This document shows, piece by piece, positions 33,566 through 44,569 of a stretch of 64,000 bases of DNA (positions within the stretch are counted from its first letter, which is position 1; each line of letters starts with the position of its first letter). The DNA comes from Sipunculus nudus (lineage: Eukaryota; Annelida; Sipuncula; Golfingiida; Sipunculidae), in assembly GCA_026874595.1 (NCBI GenBank), contig CM049322.1, positions 41,162,840 through 41,226,839 on the forward strand, in the 5' to 3' direction. Position numbers and translations under genes: made by a program. The notes under the pieces were generated by a model. It was not told the origin of the DNA. It saw only the letters and a program-made list of their open reading frames with translations, and did not search any database.

Positions 33566-35355
33566 CAAATTAACGAAACATGAATTAACTTTGTGCAATC
33601 CATGGTGCACTCGTGTACTGTCACCGTCACACATTACGCAATGATACAGAAATAGCTGTTACGACAGATTCACCTTCCACCAGTTTTCTTTGTTAATTTA
33701 CTAGTAATATTTGTCCAATTGCTTTTTGGTAAAACTGTGGAGTTCATGCCATGAAGGTGGTACGCTGGAACTACTACGCAATAGACGGGTCAGGACTTTT
33801 ATTCAAGGTCAAGGCCGGGTCAAAGAATGTCGTTCGGTAATTTTAACAGCATAAATTTGAGGGTAGCTATGTTGTTGAAGTTTGCGACGCACACGCACAA
33901 GTGTAATCACGTGGGCATTGGCCCACAATGCCCACGAGTCACAAATCTGCTCAATATTGCATATTGATTGACTAGTATTTGCATGTTATTTTTTTTTTTC
34001 TTATAACTGTATATATAATACACTCTCCATTTGTTTGTAAATAGACTTTTATCATTAAACCGAGTCAATATAAAAATTGATCGAGGGTTGTCTGGCTCGA
34101 ACGTATGAAATATGGTGTACTTTGTTTCATATACTGTATATTTGTACGTTTTGTGTACATTTTATTGTTGAAAGTACACGCTTTTTGTATTATGGTTAAT
34201 CATTATTATGAGGTATATGTTTCAAATGTTAAATTGTATGAAAGTTCAAGCGTGGTAAGTTTTCATTAATTTATTTTGATTTAAGATGGCAAAGACCAGA
34301 ATTAGAGAATTTGCAAAGACTGAGAATTTGCTCTATTTACTATCTATATATACATATAAACGTTTAAGATCACTAAGTATTTCCTGACTGTACCACTGTT
34401 TACATCACTTTATAAAGGAGAAAATGTGCAAACATTAAAAATATCATAGGTAAGGTTTAGGGGTAATTGTAAATTTGATATAAAATTAGTTAAAATACAG
34501 TATTACGTACCGCAGTATTTGCCACACACGAATACAAGATCCCGCGAATATTTCTGAAACCGCAACAATTCGTGTTTTTTTCTTCTGCAAGCCATTTGTT
34601 CATCATTCCGTGCATATATAAGCCGTCTCTTTTTATAAGTTATATATGTTGCATGTCGTTGTTGGCATGTGTGTTCGCTAGAACTGAAAGGTGATTGTAA
34701 TAAAGTTATGAAAACGGATGATTTATCCCCGAGTATACATTTTTGTTCTTACATGTTTGGGTGACCTGTTCAATAAAACATTTTTTTGAATGTGGAGTTT
34801 TTTTTTGTGTTAGTTCTCTTACTTGGCTACCGAGAGGCCGATGGACACCATTTTCTAACAAGTGTTTAATGAAATACTGTGGGTGTCTTTTAATTCGCGA
34901 GGGTTTTAATTTGGCGATTTTCACAAATGTGAAATGACCCCCTCGGGGTGGGGGGGGGGGGGGGATGCCTCCTTTAGTTAGATAAACAAGACTGGGCGAT
35001 GCATCTGTACGATGCATCTGTACAAACAGATTAGGTAACTCACCTCTGGAAACAACCTTATCAGCAACTATATCTGTGCATACTATTGAAACTAGCCCAT
35101 GCATGCAAGCATTAGTTATTGTAAAACACGTAGTAATCAAAGGGGATATATCAATTGTGACACAGGTCATAATTTAATGCATCAACCAGTGGTGAGTAAG
35201 GTATAGAGAGACTTTTTTCTATATTTAAAATAAATACAAATGCTACTGCATTACTAAGACTAGAATATACCCATATCAGTACCTGCATCCACACTTTTCT
35301 TAAATGATGAGTAAGCACTGACATGGCGTGCGCGTTTAAAATGCACTGACACAAA
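33566..35355. other. intergenic, no gene recognised
   Basis: G15 at about 34950-34964. The minus frame 34706-35170 (154 aa) has a poly-Pro run made by the G tract and no recognised domain. Confidence 0.45.
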
Positions 35356-35361
35356 TTGCGG

Positions 35362-35555
35362 GACATGTTGCCGATTTGGCGAGGGGTGAAATGTTCCGCG
35401 TCCAAAATCGTCCCAACGATTAACCCGCAACATGATTCACTTGTGCCAAAATTGGGGGACATATTGCCGATATGGGCAGTGGTGAGATGTTCCCGGTCTA
35501 AATTCCTCCCCGCGGTCAACCCACAACAACATTCATTTGTGTTGACTTTAGCGGA
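35362..35555 (+). repeat. in-frame 96-bp tandem duplication (two units)
   Basis: Unit 1 begins at GACATGTTGCCGAT (35362) and unit 2 at GACATATTGCCGAT (35458), a 96-base period. In the plus frame each gives 32 residues. The two peptides keep LPIW..V.CS.SK...P..NPQ..S.V...L while the DNA has diverged at many sites. The frame continues through DCLEKAEA to a stop at about 35580. No protein family is recognised. The minus strand is also open here, so coding status is unproven. Confidence 0.6.
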
Positions 35556-35589
35556 CTGCTTAGAAAAGGCCGAGGCGTAGTGAATGTTT

Positions 35590-36745
35590 GGCAGACTGTC
35601 AGGTTTGATTTGATTGGTTAGCGAGAGGAGATTCAGGACGACGTGGGCGCACTATGTGAGAATGCCCATGGCACACCGCAGGTATTAAACCCAGAATATT
35701 TTTACCGATTTTGAGGCCATTTCTTTACCAAACGCCTAAAAAATATAAACTCGTTCTTCCCCGGACCAAGATGCACCCTCCCAGGAAGTTTGACGACCGT
35801 GCGATCCCTAGCGTGCGAATGAATCCGGACAGACAGATTCCCGTGAATTATAGTATGATGATTTATAGGTTCTGTTACAATCGCCAAAATGAAAACCAAG
35901 CAAAACGTTCAAAAACCAGAAATCGCAAAATTTCATCCTCGCGAATATAAAACCAACCACAACCGCCAGAGTGAGTCTCTTAATCAAGGTCTGTGATGGT
36001 GCGGCTGCAACAGACTAGGTAGTATGAAGATTTTAATACCGGCACAAATAAAAATGAAAAGATGTCCCCCCCCAAAAAGGCAATGTATGATAACGAAATA
36101 TTGAAAATATATGTATGTTTTGGAAAAATTAAAAATTATAATTATTTATTCGATTTAAAAAAAAAAGAATGGTTTATACAATGCTATTATAATTAGGTTG
36201 TCCCGTGGAATTTACCCCACCCCCTTCATACACACACTGATCTATGGAAAAAGTACCTAGTCTATATATAAAGACTTTATCAGGTAAATAGTTATCAAGA
36301 TATAGCCAATATAAAACTCACGCGGATACGTGTATTTGTTCTGTTATTTATGTGAACAGTAAATATGAGAGTCATAAATTATGGATAATCTTCCTTCTTC
36401 CTGCTTCTCCTATTTTGTATATATATATATCAATTCAATTAACTTGTATATTACAATAAATGAGGTTACTGAGTGCAGACTGTGAACAAGAATAATTAAA
36501 GCAAGACATATAAACACATGATGATAAACAAAATGACTCGTGTTAATATATAACAAACAGAGTTGTTGAGTGATCATTAAGTGATCATATTTAAACGGTG
36601 TACCCGCATAATTATGCATTTGAATTTTGTCTTCTTTTGTAATATCATGGATATTGCGTCACTATTAATTATATGCTTAATTAGCCCCATGGTTATTCCC
36701 CATGCCTGTGCCAGACTCCTTTATCTTTGGAACCCGCTCCAACAA
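35590..36745. other. intergenic, no gene recognised
   Basis: The plus frame 35711-35950 (79 aa, basic) has no recognised domain. AT-rich to 36745. Confidence 0.4.
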
Positions 36746-36749
36746 CTCT

Positions 36750-36856
36750 GAATAATAATAATAATAATAATAATAACAATAATAATAATAATAATAATAA
36801 TAATAATTATAATAATAATTATTATTATTATAATTATAATAATTATTATTATTATG
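36750..36856. repeat. (AAT)n microsatellite
   Basis: AATAAT repeats with a switch to ATT near the end. The Asn/Tyr frame on the minus strand is an artefact. Confidence 0.95.
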
Positions 36857-37428
36857 CAAAAGATAGGAGCTCGATATAAATAACGGATTTAAGTATGATG
36901 GCATATAAGAAATAACCCTTGATGGTACGCACTCAAAGAACTTGCCTTATAGGAGCGAAACATACCTTGTTTCTTCATACCACATTTTTACGTTTAGGCT
37001 CTGGGTGATCACACTGCTATCTGATGGTTAATAATATAACTAAACAGAAGCCAAGTAAATCCAAGTTACCCCGAGTTTAAGCTGTCCGGAGGTTTCATAT
37101 CCGGACCGTAGTTGGTTTGCACAATATCCACCCGAGGTCCAAATCTGATACTGCTATGGGCGCCATCTGGTGGCGATTGGTTACGCTATGATTTTCCCGT
37201 TGTTGCAAAAGAAGCAAATAATCAAATTGCACTTTTTCTCAAACTGTCCCTTGAAAACTTTATGATATCATGCGAAAACATTAGTTTTATATATTTCCAA
37301 ATGGCAATATTTTTCCTATCCAAACGATATTAAAAAAAAGAAAAAAGGAAAAAAAAAAAAAAAAAAAAGAAATATAGCAGTTCAGTTCGGACTGGGCTTT
37401 AACTCAAAGATTCTGGGCTTATCCTCGA
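36857..37428. other. intergenic with A-rich tract
   Basis: 'gccatctggtggcgattggtta' at about 37151 is a short phrase common in retroelement LTRs. An A/G-rich run lies at 37332-37370. No gene recognised. Confidence 0.4.
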
Positions 37429-37612
37429 ATGGCCGTGACTGTGGCTTAGACTTGCCTGGACTGTGGCTTGGACTGGCCTGGACTATGGCTTGGACTGTCC
37501 TGGACTGGGGCTTGACTGGCATGGACTGTGGCTGGGACTGGCCTGAACTGTGGCATGTACTGGCCTTGACTGGGTCTTAGACTGGCCACGACCGTGGCTT
37601 GGACTGGTCGGA
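37429..37612 (+). repeat. minisatellite, about 21-22 bp period, about 8 copies
   Basis: Variants of 'actgtggcttggactggcct', C/T and A/G substituted, with small length changes. Pro/Ser/Gln-rich frames on the minus strand arise from it. Confidence 0.85.
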
Positions 37613-38425
37613 CGTGCACTCGACTGCATGGGAAATTGTTGTCTCGACTGAAAAAATAACTGACAGATTTGGAAACCCATACAGTATATTACAAACTAGA
37701 AATCGGCATTCAAATGAAAACAAGCCTCCGGCATTAACATATTCGGGCAATATTCCCAGGTTCATTCTTGCAAAGTGACCGTTCATTTGTGAATATTCCT
37801 TGACGACGTTCGTGAATCCTGGTTATGTGCCAGATTCAAACCAAAACCTTTCGATTCTTCATTGTCCCAATTCTGAAATGCCCTGAGAATTTCATGAGAT
37901 GTCGTTCATGTTTGAGTGAGCTATATTGTGAACAAACACACATACACAAACGTACGCACAAGGAGACACACAAATGGAAATGGAAGCATACCCGCATGGC
38001 GCTGTGTTCGGGTCCTATTTAGCATTGCAAATTTTGTCAAATGAAATGAAATATAAACCAGCTGTTCAGACAGGGGGCACATATATAATGTCCAAAAAAG
38101 ATAAGGTTTATGATAGAATATAAGATTTATTATTTGAAATACAATGCAATTTTGATCTTTTCTTTGACATTATAACGGGCACTCAGTGTCATTTATACAT
38201 CCGGCAGGAAGCGCAGGTGACAAAGGAAAGGTCTAGTGTAGTAACCGCTCAGAGGAGTCTACTTTGGAGCTTTAAGGGTCGATTCCGTATAATAGGCAGT
38301 ATATTCGCAACAGATTGAAAGGGTTTCAAATTCCTATGACCGATATAAGCGTAGTCATACCGCATAACACGCACACAAACACCTCCCAACTTTAACCATA
38401 TTTTGTGACTTAAGGTTAATATAGG
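37613..38425. other. intergenic, no gene recognised
   Basis: Nothing recognised. Confidence 0.4.
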
Positions 38426-38769
38426 TAAGGCCAAAATAAAAAAAAAGGTATGGTTCTCAGGCACTTTTTTCAGAAATTAGGGCGGGCGTGCCTTTTTTTT
38501 TATTTTTAATTTTTTTGTATGTTTCGATAAAAATGTCAAATGATATGGAAAAAAACATGATAATAACAGATATATTTTGCTAAACACGTAAAAGCACTAC
38601 ATAACAAAGGAAATTGTGTGATTTTATCTTCTTGCAAGAAATGTCCGAGTGGCTGCAGCTCAAATTGGTAAGTTTCTATTGAAAATCAAAATAAAAATGT
38701 TTGATGCGGGGGTTTAAAATTGATGCGGGCGGTGCCTGAGAACCATACCTTTTATTTTTTTGGGCCTAA
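38426..38769. mobile_element. PIF/Harbinger-type MITE
   Basis: The left end GGCCAAAATAAAAAAAAAGG plus TATGGTTCTCAGGCAC (38429-38464) is the inverse of the right end (about 38731-38766), with perfect identity over GGTATGGTTCTCAGGCAC. TAA flanks both ends (38426-38428 and 38767-38769), the 3-bp target duplication typical of PIF/Harbinger. About 338 bases, no coding sequence. Confidence 0.75.
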
Positions 38770-38959
38770 TATTCATCTTTATTTCATGATAGACACGCTG
38801 TCCCTAATCGGACTCGTCATAGAACGAATCTGATGGTTAGGGATTGTGGCACGGAAAATCTAACCCCACAATGCATTAGGGGTCCTAAATGCAGTAGCGG
38901 CGTAGGTTTTCCTGTATTTAAGGGGGTAACATAACGGTTATACGTGCCAAACCTCCTCT

Positions 38960-39248
38960 CGTGTAACCGCTGCTTTGTATAGCACGATTTTCTGGGGTCG
39001 AACACTCGGGTGTGCACAGAGCTGTCGTTGGTCTGATAACAACGTTTTTGGCAAAGGAACCGACCAAACATTCGACCAACGAGAGCGGCTGTCCTTGTTT
39101 GATCAGATCAACGAGAGCGGATGTCGCATTTTTAAAACGTGGAGCTGGATGCAAAATGCGAAACCACGCTCTAGTTGGTCCGATTAAAATCCCTTGCGCT
39201 GGTGTTCGGGCCCATAAAATCTTGCCATACAAAGCAGCGGGTACACGA
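38960..39248. mobile_element. MITE with about 46-bp terminal inverted repeats
   Basis: The left end CGTGTAACCGCTGCTTTGTA (38960 on) and the reverse complement of the right end CGTGTACCCGCTGCTTTGTA (39248 back) match through GAACAC with about seven mismatches. Inside, 'accaacgagagcgg.tgtc' occurs twice as a direct repeat. A degenerate relative lies at 15200-15625. No clear TSD, so no superfamily is assigned. Confidence 0.7.
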
Positions 39249-39259
39249 TAACAGATCTG

Positions 39260-40354
39260 GGATTACTGCAGTGTATAACCGGTACATGAAGAGCTTAAGG
39301 GTAAGGAAGTCTGTTCAGTTATGTTGGATAAGAATTGTTTCAAGGCAAAGTACAGAAACCTGAATTTTTTTTTGTGGCAAGGACTTCAAGATATAAGTAT
39401 TATTTGTAGCCATGGACATGTGAAATGTTAACATATGGTGTTTCCTTTAAATGTAACAAATTTTGATCTTAAAGTTTGACAGTTGAGACAAGGAGTCCCG
39501 GCTGTCCCCCAGAGCCAAACTGGCAGAGGATCGTTTTAAGTAGAAGCGACATCTGGTGGATGGGTGGATGACTTCAAGTGTATTTAATAGAAATAAATCA
39601 GCACCCAGACCCAAACACATTATTTCTACTAACTGGTATCACAGACTCAAATTTTATGATTTTTTCACTACACTTAACACATTTTGACTGTATTTAAGTG
39701 TATTAAATATAGTCACGGTTTAAGTGACAGTATTCAACATTTAGCCTCGAATTAAATGCATACACATTTAAATGGCCAACCTGTCAAACCTTGCTTATGA
39801 ATTTCTGAAAATAACACAAACATTTAGGTTTGATCGTCGAAATGTGGAAATATCATGTAGATTTTTTTTACGATAAAATAATCACAAAATTACAAGTACA
39901 TCTCTTTGTCAATGTATAATTCATTGTGAATATTTCTAGAACCCAATAAAAGAACAGCTGAACATGCTGCAAAGGCTATCCTGGTAAAATATATGTATTA
40001 ATAAAATAAATGGGCGCACCTGCAGCAATACTTTCCGTTGAGCAAAAATATATTGTTGTTTAGATATATACAGATAATATCAACGCTAATAAAATATGAT
40101 AAAATTCGGTTCCAACGGTAGAAAGGTTAATATCACTGAAGCACATCTAATATCAAACTAAAGCTTTTAAAGACGACTACTTACGACGCTGACGAGAGAA
40201 CTTACAAGGGATGGGAGACAACTGTTACAAAAATTACTATGTGATGTTTTTCTTGTGTGTCAATGATGAAAATGCAACATGCAAAAAATCGCTTGATATA
40301 AAATGAATTTCTTACGAGTATATATGATGAACATTTATAGCAAAAGCTAATATA
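39260..40354. other. intergenic, 3' flank of the desaturase gene
   Basis: Includes 'gcgacatctggtggatgggt' at about 39546, an LTR-like phrase. No clear minus-strand AATAAA within the first 200 bases after the desaturase stop. AT-rich, no gene recognised. Confidence 0.4.
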
Positions 40355-41530
40355 TTACTCATAATAATGAACCTTTTTACCATGGGTGATGACTCCCTGA
40401 GTTTTGAACTTCTTGAACACCCGAAAGAAAGATGTCATGATTGGTTCATCACACACACGAACCAGATCTGGAAAAGCTTTTCTGAAATGAGCTGTAGCTT
40501 CTTCGAGGTGATAATGAGGGATTTTTGGAAACATATGATGCATTTGATGTGTACCAATGCAGTGGATGACGTGGTGGACAATTCCGTAATGTCGGTCGAC
40601 CGTACTAAGCTGACCTCTGACGAAATCCCACTTTTCGTCACAAAACCATGGGACGTTTATTTCATTGTGTTGGAGAAACGTAATGATGATAACATAACTA
40701 CCAAAGATGGAGAGAGGAACTATATAGTAACAGAATAATGCCAAAAACCCATGATGCCAGGTATAAACCGCCAGCAGGTATGCCATGAAGGACCAGGCGA
40801 TGAGAGACATGACACAACCAAAGAAATGGTTCTTGTACCTAAGATTGCAGGGGTTGAAATGTCCCACTGCGCGGGGTGTGTAACCAAAAATCATATATCC
40901 AAACCAGCCAATGCCCAAACCAAATCCTGGGAGAACTTTCCGGTTTGGTCTAGATTCTGTTTCTCGTTCTGGGTAGAACACCTCGTCTTTGTCGATGTTT
41001 GCGGTGTTTTTGTGGTGGTGACGGTGCGACAACGTGAACATGTAGTATGGCACCAGAAGAAATGCGTGCCAGATTGTACCAATGATGTCATTGAACACCG
41101 GGTAGCGAGAAAACGAACCATGCCCGCAATCGTGCCCGATGATGAATACAGCCGTGAACAGCGTTCCCTGGACACCCCAGTAAATCAACATGGTGACAAC
41201 CCTGAACAAAGTATTAGGTACTTCCTGTAGGTAAACGATAGCGATATAAGTCAACGCTATTATAACAAAGTCCATCACTGCATAATACATAGAAGTGGCC
41301 ACAGTCGGCTGGAAACAAACACTCGGAATGACTCTCTTGATTTCCACAGCAGATGGTAGTTTCTCTGGAAGTGGTTTACAAAGAGACAGCCCTATGCCGC
41401 GAGGACTCTTTTCCTTTTTACGATATTTTTCGTCGTCACTCAAGTACAGGTGAGAAGCTTGTACGACAGACACGAGGAACGAGTAGACTTCATGACAGAT
41501 GTTTAACGAGCCCATCAAGATGGACGCCAT
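40355..41530 (-). CDS. methyl-end (delta-12/omega-3 type) fatty acid desaturase
   Basis: A 391-residue membrane di-iron desaturase that would insert a double bond toward the methyl end of a fatty acyl chain in the ER, a step in making linoleic- or n-3-type polyunsaturated fatty acids. The three histidine boxes are intact: HDCGH (133-137), HRHHH (169-173) and HQMHH (328-332). The first residue of box 3 is His, not the Gln of front-end desaturases, and there is no N-terminal cytochrome b5 domain; both point to the methyl-end class. Plant FAD2-like phrases support this: EIKRVIPSVCFQPTV (63-77), DRHYGI (312-317) and IPHYHLEEAT (337-346). Hydrophobic segments lie at about 85-100, 112-130, 148-165, 236-256 and 262-286. 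The frame is uninterrupted, so coding is one exon. A splice acceptor ten bases before the ATG implies a 5' UTR intron. Delta-12 versus omega-3 regioselectivity cannot be told from sequence. Confidence 0.92.
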   Translation of the reverse strand: MASILMGSLNICHEVYSFLVSVVQASHLYLSDDEKYRKKEKSPRGIGLSLCKPLPEKLPSAVEIKRVIPSVCFQPTVATSMYYAVMDFVIIALTYIAIVYLQEVPNTLFRVVTMLIYWGVQGTLFTAVFIIGHDCGHGSFSRYPVFNDIIGTIWHAFLLVPYYMFTLSHRHHHKNTANIDKDEVFYPERETESRPNRKVLPGFGLGIGWFGYMIFGYTPRAVGHFNPCNLRYKNHFFGCVMSLIAWSFMAYLLAVYTWHHGFLALFCYYIVPLSIFGSYVIIITFLQHNEINVPWFCDEKWDFVRGQLSTVDRHYGIVHHVIHCIGTHQMHHMFPKIPHYHLEEATAHFRKAFPDLVRVCDEPIMTSFFRVFKKFKTQGVITHGKKVHYYE

Positions 41531-41540
41531 TCTGCTTCAC

Positions 41541-41575
41541 CTAAAAAAAGAAAAAAAAAAGTATATGAAACCAGC
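41541..41575 (-). promoter_or_regulatory. 3' splice site of a 5' UTR intron before the desaturase
   Basis: On the minus strand a run of ten T, C, seven T and AG (AG at 41542-41541) is followed by GTGAAGCAGA and the ATG. This pyrimidine tract plus AG is a strong acceptor, so the coding exon probably starts at 41540. The upstream non-coding exon and promoter were not located. Confidence 0.6.
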
Positions 41576-41584
41576 TATTAACTT

Positions 41585-42130
41585 GCTAGCTTCCGTAGTA
41601 GGCCTCCCTCTGAGGCTAACAGACACTCCATATAAAATATTGGTGTGCGAGCGAAGACACAGATTTTATTAAATAAATCATATAGTTAGCCTTAAATAGA
41701 TAAAAAATTGGGTATTAATATATGTTTGTAAACAATACCAGTTCATTAAAACCAGATAATACGCAGGTAGCCACAAGCTCCGCTTGGAGCCGTTATTTTG
41801 CCTAAAACTTTCTTTTTTAGTCCATAGATGTCACTATTTTAGGGACTAGGCAGTAAATCTTATGCTTGGATTTCCGCGAAGTATGTGCCTGAAACAGAAC
41901 AGCCAATCTGCACAAGGACTTTGAAAACTAGCTGCTCCCCGTGACCTTGACCCTAAGCTACATGTTATTTCCGCTTAAAATTTTCTCTAATGGTTTCCTA
42001 ACTTTGCACTTGGATAATATGTTGCATTTTTTTATTATATTAGATTATGTCAAATTATGTGGCCAAAGACAGGGCACCACTAGAAATCAAGCAGTTCTCT
42101 CCATTGTGTCTACAGTGCCGGATACTGCGT
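41585..42130 (+). repeat. dispersed repeat family B, copy 2
   Basis: Collinear with 1100-1700 (see there). It lies within about 50 bases of the desaturase coding exon, so it occupies the probable 5' UTR intron or promoter. Confidence 0.65.
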
Positions 42131-42540
42131 CTATTTACTTGCCTCCTTTGTAGAATTTATCGTTAAAAGTAAACGGTGAGACTTGGCATGAAGTTGCATA
42201 ATTTTGTATTTTTGATTCAAGGATAGAACATTGTACACTTTAATAAAATATAATTTTTTTATTTAAACAAATTATTAAATATGATGAATAACTGATAAAT
42301 AATAGTATATATGTATGCATAAGTATGAGCCATAATAAATATAAATTATTATGTTAATCAATATTAATCAACTTATATTTTTATATTTCTTTTATATTGG
42401 TACTATATATAATATCGGTAAAGTATAAAATGAATATGATAAAACATTAGGATCTAATGCAAATATATATTCATTGATGTTATGCTGAAAGAAAACGAAA
42501 TACACTGATCCAGGTGGATAAAACCTGATTCTAAATGAGT
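42131..42540. other. AT-rich intergenic, no gene recognised
   Basis: Very AT-rich, only short unconserved frames. Confidence 0.45.
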
Positions 42541-42544
42541 TTCT

Positions 42545-42835
42545 TCATATTTCTATGTAATTGCCTCCACCAGGAGGGTGAGTGCCTGTGTTGTGTGTGT
42601 GTTTGTTTGTTCACGTCATAAATCATGCAATCATGAACGGAATAGCATGAAAGTTTCAGGCCGTTTCGGGAATGGGCCAAGGAAGATGCGAGTTAGCTTT
42701 TGGTTTTGATCCAGCATCTTTTTCTGAGGTTCATGAACGTCATCCAAAAACTTTCACAAATGTACGGTCACTTTTGCCGGACAGAAACTGGCAATACGGA
42801 CAGAAACATAAGTGAATGCACAGCGCATTGTGGCT
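42545..42835 (+). repeat. dispersed repeat family D, copy 3
   Basis: Starts 'ttgcctccaccaggagggtg'. It contains 'tgttcac', 'aatcatgaacgga', 'gggaatgggccaaggaag', 'cacaaatgtacggtca' and 'aataagtgaatgca'-like phrases in the family D order. Confidence 0.65.
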
Positions 42836-42839
42836 CAGT

Positions 42840-43200
42840 CACCTGTTCAGGTCATGGTCGAGCGCCCAGCGTATCGGAGTGACGGTGTCCAGTGTGTCTG
42901 CAGAGCGTTCCTGAGACTTGTACTTGAGACTTGATTGCGGAGGCATGCATCCATAGGTATGGAGATTTATAGTTCTGAATGAGTTCTTTCTAATTTGATA
43001 TATGAAAATAATTATGTAACTGCACGTTTGTCTGACTTTTGTATTTGACACTCGAGCCATGGTCACTGGTTCATTGCTGATATAACTGTGAACACTATCG
43101 TTCTGCTCAATGATCATTGTGAATGTAAAGCGTGGTGACCACCGAGTCTGAATGTATCATTTGTATACAATGTGCAGGAGCGTACAATACAGTTATTCTA
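42840..43200. other. intergenic, no gene recognised
   Basis: The minus frame 42839-43117 has no recognised domain. Confidence 0.4.
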
Positions 43201-43202
43201 AA

Positions 43203-43398
43203 TACAGTGAAACCTCGTTGTGTCGAAGTCGGGGGGGGGGGGGGGCCATCAGAAATCTTCGACACATCCGAGGTTCGACACAAGCGGGTTTTATTTGGTA
43301 ATAATTTAATTAGAGTTGTCCGGAATATCGAGTCTTTAACTTCGACATAAGCGGGGTATTCGACTTAAGTGAGTTCGACACAACGAGATTTCACTGTA
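43203..43398. mobile_element. Tc1/mariner (pogo/Tigger-like) MITE
   Basis: Ends are CAGTGAAACCTCGTTGTGTC (43205 on) and the inverse CAGTGAAATCTCGTTGTGTC (43396 back), flanked by TA on both sides (43203-43204, 43397-43398). Further inverted 'ttcgaca.aagcgg' phrases lie inside. A G15 tract interrupts the left arm at 43231-43245. 192 bases, no coding sequence. Confidence 0.8.
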
Positions 43399-44569
43399 TA
43401 CTTATGAATGACCTGCATGCCCTTTAAATCATAAAGATCAAAATAATCATGAAATATAAGATCCGCACACGAAATACTTATCCTACATATTAATATAGAA
43501 ATGTAATTATAACTTTAATACAAACTAATTACAATATATAATAATAATAAAAATTATAAAATAATAATTATAATAATAATAATAAAAATAATAATAGTAA
43601 TTAACTTTGGGAAACAGAAAACATTCTACTATTGCATATACAATGTACGAGCACCAGAAACATCGCATGTGTTTGGAACTATGAAAAAGGGCAGAATTAT
43701 TAATAATAATATCTAACTGTTTTAGCATTAGTATTCACTTTTTCAAGTGAAACAATATAGCAAAAACTGTACCCTCTTTTCTATTAACCAGGATTTCATA
43801 TTTTTGCGAAAGGCAAATTCAGCAGGGCTCCTTGACCCATAGGTCCCCTCATCTGTATAAAATTAGTATATAATTACGATAATCTTATATCAAGATATTG
43901 TTAATATTATTGGTATCATTAATTTCATCTTGCTACTATTAATATATTTAGTGTTCTCCTACTGTACATTAACGTAACTCTGTAACTGCAATCAAGATAT
44001 CTTGCTCATTAACAATTTTCTTTTAATATCAAGTTCAATTGTTATATTTATGAGTACTATGTGTCGTGTCATGGTGTCATAGTAACTAAGACAGACATAT
44101 TTTGCCTCACACGTGCACTCGGTAAAACCACATGGAAAGCTCTAAATACAACATTATGCAAGAGTAATAATAAAATTGATGTCTTAACAGTTGAGTAACA
44201 TATTAAAGGTAATATGATGGCTATTTCCAAGTGGTTTTTTATGTTAATTTTGAGAAATTATAATTGAGAAAACCATGGATTTTCCGACTTTGAAAGCGGA
44301 CACGTTATATTGTTTATATTAAAAGTTAGGAGTCATTTCTCCACAAATATCTTAATTTTATATCTGTTGTCCAATTTTTAAATGCGGTCGTTTTAATTAT
44401 TAAACGCCAGTTCTTCCACTCTTGAGAATTATGTCTTTAATTTATCCCGAATTTAATTTTGCTCTTACACCAAGGGCTTTCATTCGTGAAGTTACGGGTT
44501 AATCTATGGTAAAAAGCAAGTGTAACTATTAAAGAACATAATATTGTATATGCAATTACTTTTAAAAGT
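43399..44569. other. AT-rich intergenic with (AAT)n
   Basis: (AAT/AAAAT)n at about 43540-43604. No gene recognised. Confidence 0.5.

Noticed and set aside
34706..35170. 154-residue minus frame
   Set aside because: No recognisable domain; the poly-Pro segment is the G tract at about 34950 read backwards.
40367..41230. Plus-strand frames opposite the desaturase (123 and 159 residues)
   Set aside because: Shadows of the minus-strand coding sequence with no domain of their own.
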